Shown here in pieces: positions 1 through 6,840 of a stretch of 11,339 bases of DNA (its first letter is position 1; each line of letters starts with the position of its first letter). Source of the DNA: Saccoglossus kowalevskii (taxonomy: Eukaryota; Hemichordata; Enteropneusta; Harrimaniidae); contig NW_003137822.1 in NCBI RefSeq assembly GCF_000003605.2, positions 210,305 through 221,643 on the forward strand. The letters run 5' to 3'. Position numbers and translations under genes: made by a program. The notes beneath the pieces are model-generated. The model saw nothing but the letters and a program-made list of their open reading frames with translations. It made no database searches and was not told where the DNA came from.

Positions 1-411
1 ATGGTTCAGTGATCAAAGACAGCATAGTTGGCTTACTATGTGATGGTCAGTCATTAAGAGAAAACATAGTTGGCTCATACATGCGATGGTCAGTCATCAA
101 AGACAACATAGTTGGCTCATACATGTGATGGTCAGTGATCAACGACAACATAGTTGGCTCATACATGTGATGGTTCAGTCATCAAAGACAACATAGTTGG
201 CTCATACATGTGATGGTCAGTGATCAAAGACAACATAGTTGGCTCATACATGTGATGGTTCAGACATCAAAGACAACATAGTTGGCTCATACATGTGATG
301 GTTCAGTCATCAAAGACAGCATAGTTGGCCTATACATGTGATGGTCAGTCATCAAAGACAACATAGTTGGCTCATACATGATTATCAGTCATCAAAAAGA
401 CAATATAATGG
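1..411. repeat. Minisatellite A, 42-43 bp unit, about 9.7 copies, runs off the left edge
   Basis: Units begin with ATGGT(T)CAGT and contain CATCAAAGAC, AACATAGTTGG and CTCATACATGTG. Unit starts are 1, 43, 86, 128, 170, 213, 255, 298 and 341. A last decayed copy (381-411) keeps ATCAGTCATCAAA before the similarity fades. The 43 bp units carry an extra T (GGTTCAG) or other small changes. The array is already in phase at base 1, so it probably continues to the left. Stop codons occur in the frames I read and no coding role is apparent. Copy identity is high, so expansion looks recent. Confidence 0.95.
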
Positions 412-761
412 GATCACAAATTGCGTAATCAAATATGCTGTAAACCGCTTTAGACTTTTTTGTGCATAGGATTTCATATATATATTCATAAAACATTTAT
501 CTTGAAAGAGCTTCATTCAAATCCAAAGAAGATATTTTCATTGGTAATGCACATTACCCATGAGTAATGTGAAAGACATATCCCATAATAAAATGCTTGA
601 AATTATTGTGATTCGTTCACTGCAACAAATTTAAGAGAATGCCAGTACAAGTCGTATCATTTTCATGCGACACACAAGTTAAATTAAATGAAAGAAATCT
701 TAGAAATAACTCCCATGTGCTTGAGAGTATTGGAGACATTAAAATTAATTCAAAATACACA
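412..761. other. AT-rich non-coding stretch with one palindrome cluster
   Basis: I see no gene, RNA or mobile element here. The only structure is the overlapping inverted repeat at 543-571, listed separately. Confidence 0.6.
543..571. repeat. Overlapping inverted repeats (two alternative hairpins)
   Basis: GGTAATG (543-549) is complementary to CATTACC (552-558). CACATTAC (550-557) is complementary to GTAATGTG (564-571) across a 6-base loop. The middle segment can therefore pair with either neighbour but not both. The arms are short, so this may be chance in AT-rich DNA. Confidence 0.6.
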
Positions 762-1212
762 GACTATCTATGTATGACGTTTCATTGAAATGTGATTAAA
801 ACCAAAAAATTATGAATTAATATGCAAATTAGGTAATTAATATGATCTGATTTTAACCCAAAACTGAGCAGATCTGTGCATTGTTCTAGAGCATCTATTT
901 ACCAAGTTTCATTGAAAATGATTAGTACTTAAAATGTCAAAAGCTAAAAATTGATTAATTATTCAAATTAGGTAATTAATACAACCTATCAGGTCTGTGC
1001 ATTGTCCCAAGACATCACGTACTGAATTTCCTTGAAATGTGATAAGTACGTGAGATATCAGTGGAAAATCCGAAAATTGTCCAACTAAACATTATGCAAA
1101 TAAGGTAATTATTATGCATGGATTTTTACACAAAACTAATCAAATCTGTGCATTAGCCCAGAGCATCTATGCGTCAAGTTTCATAAAAAACCAATGTACA
1201 GTTCTTGTGATC
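762..1212. repeat. Diverged tandem repeat, about 135 bp period, three copies plus a 5' partial
   Basis: Units are anchored on CAAAT(T/A)AGGTAATTA at 825, 964 and 1097, giving spacings of 139 and 133. Each unit continues with a (A/G)(T/G)CTGTGCATT segment, an AGA/GAG-CATC segment and a variant of AAGTTTCATTGAAA. A partial copy precedes them (ATCTATGTATGACGTTTC, from about 767). Units 1 and 3 carry ATGCAAAT, the POU octamer, followed by TAATTA or GGTAATTA. Divergence between copies is considerable, so the repeat is old. It is likely part of an interspersed family, but that needs a genome-wide comparison. Confidence 0.8.
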
Positions 1213-1222
1213 TTATATAGAG

Positions 1223-1265
1223 TTGCGTTTTAATTGGAGTTTAATTAAACTCAATTACAATGCAA
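1223..1265. repeat. Imperfect palindrome, 43 bp, centred on TTTAATTAAA
   Basis: The left arm, TTGCGTTTTAATTGGAGTTT, pairs with the right arm, AAACTCAATTACAATGCAA, with one single-base bulge and two mismatches. The end of the left arm recurs directly as ATTGCGTTTTAAGTTTAA from about 1277, so the arm sequence is itself repeated. It could be a remnant of a hairpin-type mobile element. Confidence 0.65.
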
Positions 1266-1330
1266 TACACTGTAGAATTGCGTTTTAAGTTTAAATTAAA
1301 GTTGAATATCCTGTGACTGAGCATAGAAAT

Positions 1331-1420
1331 GTTTGCAAAGCTTAGTATAGGTATAGTACAGTTATATTAATATAAATTGAACCATACCTTCCCCCTTTAC
1401 TAAACCTAAGCTTCGCAAAC
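1331..1420. repeat. Long imperfect inverted repeat (hairpin or MITE-like)
   Basis: GTTTGCAAAGCTTAG (1331-1345) is complementary to CTAAGCTTCGCAAAC (1406-1420), with one mismatch in 15. Inside are GGTAT and ATACC, which pair with each other, around a perfect palindrome, TATATTAATATA. The right arm has an extra pyrimidine-rich stretch (TTCCCCCTTTA), so the stem is asymmetric. I see no clear target-site duplication. Confidence 0.65.
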
Positions 1421-2049
1421 TTGACTTAAATTTGATGAAATATTAATATACAAGTCAGTGGTGTAAAGTTAAATTGAAGTTGTCACAATGTTGTTACCAG
1501 ACAGGCTAACTGCAAAGACTCACATTGTGTTCTTTGCACGCAGAAGTCAAAAAGCAAGCTAGTGTCAAGAAAAAGGTTAAAGGGTGACTGACGAACATGG
1601 GCCATATTAATCTGCTAAGGCTTATGGTTGGTCAAGTTGTTTTCAATTGCCATTTGAAATTTATAAATATTTTATATAAAATAAAATCACGCCTTCATGA
1701 AAACTGGTATATTCACTTTGACTCAATTAAATACAAACACTATTGAATGCCATTAATGTTGTTTATCAATGCTACAAAATAATAGCAACATTACACATCA
1801 AGTCAGAACTGCCACCTATAAATATGGCATATTTATGATATATTTGCCAGCAATGAACATATAAATAAAATCAAGCTAAATAAAAACACAGAAGAAAACA
1901 GAGCAAATCAAGGGTCTTTGTTATTACACACAAATATTGTGTGAATATTATTATGCATTATAATTAAATTTCTATGTATAATGTTCAACAGTGCTGTATG
2001 TTTATAAATCACAAGATATCATATTTGCTGCTAGAAGTGCTTACGTAAA
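1421..2049. other. AT-rich non-coding stretch, nothing recognised
   Basis: No open frame of useful length, RNA gene or repeat was found. Composition is strongly A+T, with ordinary short poly-A and poly-T runs. Confidence 0.5.
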
Positions 2050-2189
2050 TACACTGATGTTCACAACCACAGTAATTAGTTTTAAAACCAATTTAATTTC
2101 CAAAAATGTTCCTTTCTTGCGCTTGACACAAAGTTAGGTAGCTGTAAGTAATTAACTTTATAAAAGATGGTGCAGTGAACATCAGTGTA
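2050..2189. mobile_element. MITE-like element, 136 bp, 13 bp perfect terminal inverted repeats flanked by TA
   Basis: CACTGATGTTCAC (2052-2064) is matched exactly, in inverse, by GTGAACATCAGTG (2175-2187). Both outer edges are flanked by TA (2050-2051 and 2188-2189). A TA target duplication with short inverted termini is what non-autonomous Tc1/mariner-type elements leave. The interior is AT-rich and non-coding, as expected for a MITE. The superfamily is inference: TA at both ends also extends the inverted repeat by chance in AT-rich DNA, and there is only this one full copy in the window. Confidence 0.55.
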
Positions 2190-2220
2190 ACAAACAGTGA
2201 CATATAAGCTTTCCAGTTTA

Positions 2221-2300
2221 TACACTGTACCACAGTCCCTCTATATAGAAGGACTGTGATCGTACATTGATGCTGCTGTTACAGCAAATACAACAGTGTA
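2221..2300. repeat. Nested inverted repeats able to form a three-way junction
   Basis: The outer stem is TACACTGT (2221-2228) with ACAGTGTA (2293-2300). Inside are CACAGTCC (2231-2238) with GGACTGTG (2251-2258), closing a 12-base loop, and TGCTG with CAGCA (2274-2286). It has no T-loop or anticodon arrangement, so it is not a tRNA. The outer ends again read TA-CACTG and CAGTG-TA, as in the MITE-like element 32 bases to the left, so it may be a related short element. Confidence 0.55.
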
Positions 2301-3582
2301 AACGATTCTTAGTATCTCAAATACAAGCATGTATGAATTTGGAACGTTTTCATTCTGTATCCCACATTGCATCATGGGAAACATTCAACAGAGAAGCCAA
2401 TTGGAAATAAACTTTGAAAATGTAATTCATGTTGCATTTCATCAGCTATAACAAATAGAATGGCAGACATGACTCTACTTTGCAGGGATTGAACTTGAGT
2501 TAACGGGACTCAACTTTTTTTTAAATTACTTAACATACTGTACATGTTCTATCAGTAGTGAATATGCTTACTTTTATATTACAAAGATATTTCTATGTTT
2601 AAAATAAGACATACACATACATCAAATGCGCTTAATAGAGAAAATGTGGTATTGGCTATAGGAATAGCAAAGGACACCTGCAAACTAATTGGAAATCAAG
2701 GTAATTGCCTTTAATGCCTCTGAAGTTCAAGGTCTACACTTGTATTAAGCTGATGAATATCTTTCCTGTGTCTTTTTGCAGTTCATATTAAGAATACAGA
2801 ATGTGTTCAAATGTGTAATTGCCACTGATCGCCATGTTGTATTTGAAATAAAAAGTTTTGGATGAAGTTTTATTTCCCTTCAAACTCATGGAGAAAAACA
2901 TTTACTGAAAAAGGGAAATTTTCGATAAAATATGTAATATATATTCAATAAAACATCAATATTTGAAAGATATGAAAAGTTTTCAACAACAAAAATCTTC
3001 ATAATTTGTAGTTGTTCTGACCAGTTTAAAATAGCATGCAAACCATTTTACACCATGCATAATTTAACAGTAGCATGAGGTAGAATAATAACATTTGCAA
3101 ACACTAAAACAGACATAAGTTTGTTATTTATACAAATTGAGCTAAAAATATTCCCATGTTTTTTTTTGCCAAGGACTTTTGTTAACAATCTTCAGCTTTT
3201 GATCATAACTTGTAAATAATATTAAATTCTGTCTGTTTGCTCCAATAGCATAATGATTGTTGTTTTTAAATTACAGACAGATTTTTAAAAATCCTCTAAT
3301 TTAAGGATTTCAGCAACACATGAATGTTTGCAGCACACGAATCACTGCATATATTGGAGAATGGCAAAACAACAATCTCTCAAGACAAAATAACTGAAGA
3401 CATTTGTTCAAACATGGCTGGACTATTTCCACCAATGAGATATCAGAATTCATGATCTGTATTGCCCATACACATTGTGAGAATCTTGTTTCTATTGTTT
3501 AAATTGCAACCAGTCTTGTGTGTCCAGCTAAAAATTGTATTTGTTTGATAATATAATTAACAAGTCACCCAGGTTACCTGAT
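2301..3582. other. AT-rich non-coding stretch with one splice-acceptor-like site
   Basis: No gene can be supported. A plus-strand sequence at 2761-2781 (CTTTCCTGTG followed by TCTTTTTGCAG) has the polypyrimidine tract and CAG of a 3' splice site. The frame after it stays open for 27 codons to a TGA at 2863-2865, with AATAAA at 2847-2852. A short terminal exon is possible but unproven. The rest holds nothing recognisable. Confidence 0.4.
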
Positions 3583-4256
3583 GATGGGTTATCATGACCT
3601 ATGTCACTCATTGGTCAAGATGGCAGCACATGATGGGTATCAATGACCTATGTCACTCATTGGTCAAGATGGCATCACATGATGGGTATCAATGACCTAT
3701 GTCACTCATGGTCAAGATGGCATCACATGATGTCACATATTGGTCAAGATGGCATCACATGTCATATTGGTCAAGATGGCATCACATGATGGGTATCAAT
3801 GACCTATGTCACTCATTGGTCAAGATGGCATCACATGATGGGTATCAATGACCTATGTCACTCATTGGTCAACATGGCATCATATGATGGGTATCAATGA
3901 CCTATGTCACTCATTGGTCCAGATGGCATCACACGATGAATGGGTATCAATGACCTATGTCACTCATTGGTCCAGATGGCATCACATGATGGGTATCAAT
4001 GACCTACGTCACTTATTGACCAAGAATGCATCAAATGATGGGTATCAATACTGTAATGTTGCTTATTAATTGGTCAAGCTGTCATCACATGATGGGTATA
4101 TCTGAAACTGTGTACCATGTACTCATTGATCAATATGACATCACATGATACATGTACGTATATCTGTGAAACTGTGTCATTTACTCATTGATCAATATAT
4201 CACTTGATGAGTCTATCTGTTAAAAACTGTGTGTCATGTACTTAATGGCATCACAT
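3583..4256. repeat. Minisatellite B, 49 bp unit, about 14 copies in two unit types
   Basis: Type A units start with GATGGGTATCAATGACC and end with CAAGATGGCATCACAT. Starts are 3583, 3632, 3681, 3788, 3837, 3886, 3935 and 3988, mostly 49 bp (48 and 53 also occur). Two internally deleted copies of 32 and 27 bp lie at 3729-3760 and 3761-3787. From 4037 the units lengthen and diverge. Those at 4091, 4147 and 4206 share a different middle section (ATCTG..AAACTGTGT) and measure 56, 59 and 51 bp. The 49 bp period is not a multiple of three, so the short open frame across 3848-4069 is a by-product of the repeat and not a gene. Confidence 0.95.
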
Positions 4257-4878
4257 GATGGTAGAATTGCATTCTTGAGAAGATAACATTACTAGTATTT
4301 TGTCTTTGTTTCCAGCAGTGATCATCTTATTACCAGTGAATCCTTCATTTGTTTCAGACATAATTACGGTTAATAAAACAAACATTATCCACTTACTTAA
4401 AGTATACTTACAGTGTCAATTTGAGCTGTTTTTTTTAGAAACCAAAAAATAACTTAACTTTGTTCAAATTCAAGAGCTCTGAATTTAAAATGTGCATAGC
4501 ACTTAAAATATAAAATGTTTGATTTATGCATCCTCAAACACAAAGCTGCATACTGTACAATTAAAATGAACTTGAAACATGATTTCTCCTTTTCATTCTA
4601 TTCACATATTTCCATTGTTCATTCTGGCTATGAGTGATACTGAAAACCAGTCACTGAATTCAGTTTGAATGAGAAGTCACTGACAATAATTTCAAAGGAA
4701 TTGTGCCCATGCAATGACATCCAGTTTTAAGTCGTTGTCTCTTGGCAGCATTTACAATGCTTGTCACAAATGCACTCCCACACGATAGAATATACACTTA
4801 CAGAAGCATGTTTTACCAGATTCAAAGACATTCAAATTAGTTGGCAGATGATACACTTTACACTGTTCTCATGATAAC

Positions 4879-4884
4879 TTTAAT
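4879..4884 (-). terminator. Candidate polyadenylation signal ATTAAA
   Basis: Read on the minus strand, ATTAAA lies about 320 bases after the stop codon. It is followed by a GT-rich stretch (AGTGTAAAGTGTATC), which suits a downstream element. I found no AATAAA on this strand between 4257 and 5203. Cleavage would fall roughly at 4850-4870. One hexamer in AT-rich DNA is weak evidence. Confidence 0.35.
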
Positions 4885-5082
4885 GCTTTATCTCTTCTGA
4901 GATTTAACATCCCAAAATGCCAGCGAGAAACATATGATGAGATTTGATCATTTACATCTGGTGAGATTCCATTTCTGCTACATTGTTACTGGAGCCTGCT
5001 TATATTCTATTATTTTTGCAGCCAGAAGATGAACACTCAATAAATATTGCACTTACAATTTAACTACATTATACAAAATTAC

Positions 5083-5112
5083 ACACCCACTGACACCCAC
5101 TGACACCCACTG
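5083..5112. repeat. Short tandem repeat, 10 bp unit TGACACCCAC, about three copies
   Basis: ACACCCAC is followed by two exact copies of TGACACCCAC and a final TG. It lies in the likely 3' UTR of the zinc-finger gene, where it reads GTGGGTGTCA on the transcript strand. It is a candidate polymorphic microrepeat. Confidence 0.85.
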
Positions 5113-5203
5113 GTGAGTCAGCTTTCTTTCATTTGTTGGTAAACTTCAGACAAGTAATTTAAAATGAAAGCAGGCAATTGTGACAAGCATTTTCCCAATA
5201 ATT

Positions 5204-6778
5204 TTAAAATTTATGCTGCCCTCTGGCAATGTGAGATGCAAATTCATATTTATCATAGCATTCCAACGCACAGATGTTACACTGAAAAGGTGATTTGAGA
5301 CCATGACATCCCATATGTATGGTGTACATGACATTATCTGGGAAGATGATATGACAATGACTACATCGCCACACGTCATCTTGTGTTGAGCTATCACATA
5401 ACATATTACTTTTCCATTGGCTGTTTGATGATGACATTCCAAGTGGCTTGGGTGACTGACCGGTTTTAGCTCGGAGCACAGCTTTTGCATTATTAGTAAC
5501 TAATTTGAGTAACAGACTACTACAAGCATTTCCTGACTCTCGCCGTGGAGCTGAAAGGACATTCCAGGAACCTCGCTTATCTGGCTCCTCAATGAGTACA
5601 TCCGGACTGGTAGATATAGGTCGACTTGGCATATTAACCTCTTCAACATCAGTGGGAGAGTTTGAAAGGCTGCTCCGTGATGATACATGGCCACTGTCCA
5701 TTGAAAGTATGGCTGAAATTGCAGATGGTTGTCCACTTGATGTTGTAATGTTACTCGGTGAGCTATGTTCATCAGCTGACAGAGAAACTGACGTAGTTTG
5801 TAATGACATAACGTTAGATATCATAGGCGTAGCTATAACTGGGTCTACGGAGTCAATGCTTTTTTCTGCTGTTTGTAAATCATGCAGGCTTGACTTGACT
5901 GCATCATTAATATATTCATCTACTGTTGGAAAATTCTCCACAACTGGTCTCGCTTCCTTTCCATCTTCCTCTGGCAGGGTGTTAGTCAACTGTAAAACTG
6001 TTACTCTGTGTTTTTCACACTGTAAGTGCATGTCATATAGGGATGCGCTTGAAGTGGTAAACCTGCATGGCTCACATGTGTACACAGTCCCGCTGAGTTG
6101 ACCCATTCCATTATTACCATTATGGTGGTTGCGTATGTGTGATGCCAATGCACCGGTACTGTAGAATTCGTCCCCACAGTGGAGGCATGTATTAGCATTT
6201 CGATGGCTTTTCATGTGATTTGCCAGACTTTGGTGACTTGAGAACACAGTGTTACATACACTACACTTGGTTTGCTTGGATCTACCTGACAAATGTTTGA
6301 TTCTTATATGTGCTTGTAAATGGTCCTTTCTGTATGTTGAATGTGTACAGAATGCACATTTAAATGGTTTTATACCGCTATGTAAAATAGCATGTCGTTT
6401 GAGGGTCTGCTTCTTAGAAAACACTCTCTGACAGATATGGCATTTAAAATCTTTGCTTCCACCATAGTTGTGAGGAAAACTATTTGCAGCATGTTCATCC
6501 AAATGCTTTGAAAGCAGCATTTCATCATCAAATGGTAGATCGCAGACATAACAGCGAGTTGGTTCAGATCTAGTAATACTTGTACCTTCAACATTTCCCA
6601 ACATGGCTACGTCTACTGGTTCTTCTTTTATTCGAACATCTGTATCTGTGTATGTACTTTGTTTCTCATATGATGCATCACTTGACACTTTTCCATCATC
6701 GGCATCTTTCATGTTTTGATCGTCTTCTCTTTGTTTTGAACTGACAGTCAAATCCTCACATACTACTTCAGCGGCCAT
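5204..6778 (-). CDS. Ikaros-type C2H2 zinc-finger transcription factor, single coding exon
   Basis: The 524-residue protein has eight C2H2 fingers. By first Cys to last His, the N-terminal six are about 76-96, 113-133, 141-162, 172-192, 198-218 and 235-257. A Ser/Thr/Pro-rich spacer follows (about 260-460), then a C-terminal pair at 472-492 and 500-522. Finger 7 contains VMYTIHMGCHG and finger 8 CNIC..DKYEF.SHI.RGQH, the pair used for dimerisation in Ikaros, Pegasus and Hunchback relatives. Fingers 2-3 resemble Ikaros fingers 2-3, joined by HSGIKPFKC. It is therefore likely a nuclear, sequence-specific, dimerising regulator of transcription. IKEEP (50-54) is a candidate SUMO site. There is no GATA finger, so it is not TRPS1. 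I chose the ATG at 6778, the first in frame, which has G at -3 and +4; the open frame upstream of it lacks any ATG. The end, ARGQHKF then TAA, matches the usual family terminus. Assignment within the family is uncertain. Confidence 0.9.
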   Translation of the reverse strand: MAAEVVCEDLTVSSKQREDDQNMKDADDGKVSSDASYEKQSTYTDTDVRIKEEPVDVAMLGNVEGTSITRSEPTRCYVCDLPFDDEMLLSKHLDEHAANSFPHNYGGSKDFKCHICQRVFSKKQTLKRHAILHSGIKPFKCAFCTHSTYRKDHLQAHIRIKHLSGRSKQTKCSVCNTVFSSHQSLANHMKSHRNANTCLHCGDEFYSTGALASHIRNHHNGNNGMGQLSGTVYTCEPCRFTTSSASLYDMHLQCEKHRVTVLQLTNTLPEEDGKEARPVVENFPTVDEYINDAVKSSLHDLQTAEKSIDSVDPVIATPMISNVMSLQTTSVSLSADEHSSPSNITTSSGQPSAISAILSMDSGHVSSRSSLSNSPTDVEEVNMPSRPISTSPDVLIEEPDKRGSWNVLSAPRRESGNACSSLLLKLVTNNAKAVLRAKTGQSPKPLGMSSSNSQWKSNMLCDSSTQDDVWRCSHCHIIFPDNVMYTIHMGCHGLKSPFQCNICALECYDKYEFASHIARGQHKF

Positions 6779-6840
6779 TACTGCAATGGTAACTTCCAAA
6801 ACAAAGATCAAGCCTGGAAAAAGGAAGTAAATGTTAATTT
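6779..6840 (-). other. 3' splice acceptor and 5' untranslated leader of the zinc-finger gene
   Basis: On the minus strand a branch-point-like TTAAC is followed, about 20 bases on, by TTTACTTCCTTTTTCCAG and then exon sequence. The AG is at 6815-6814 and the exon starts at 6813. That leaves a 35-base leader before the ATG at 6778. The leader's frame is open, so an upstream coding exon joined in phase is possible. The good start context favours a 5' UTR intron. Confidence 0.7.

Larger units (their letters stand above)
4257..5203 (-). other. 3' flank and probable 3' untranslated region of the zinc-finger gene
   Basis: This is AT-rich sequence with no open frame worth calling. The part nearest the gene (5203 down to about 4860) is the likely 3' UTR, judged by the candidate polyadenylation signal at 4879-4884. 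The segment next to minisatellite B contains nothing recognisable. Confidence 0.4.

Noticed and set aside
1-411. CRISPR array
   Set aside because: The 42-43 bp units are contiguous, with no unique spacers between them, and the setting is a metazoan genome. It is a minisatellite.
3848-4069. 73-codon open frame with repeated THWS..WHHMMGIND motifs
   Set aside because: The protein repeat is just minisatellite B translated, and the 49 bp period shifts frame with every unit.
5505-6101. 198-codon open frame on the plus strand
   Set aside because: It lies exactly opposite the zinc-finger coding exon, mostly the Ser/Thr-rich spacer, and has no recognisable domain. It is an antisense shadow.
5204-6778. 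TRPS1 or a Hunchback orthologue
   Set aside because: TRPS1 needs a GATA finger, which is absent. Hunchback's C-terminal pair differs from the YTIHMGCHG and RGQH pattern seen here, and fingers 2-3 fit Ikaros better.
6779-6811. Translation start at the TTG at 6811, giving 535 residues
   Set aside because: TTG is not a usual animal start. It lies two bases inside the exon after the splice acceptor, and an ATG in good context follows at 6778.
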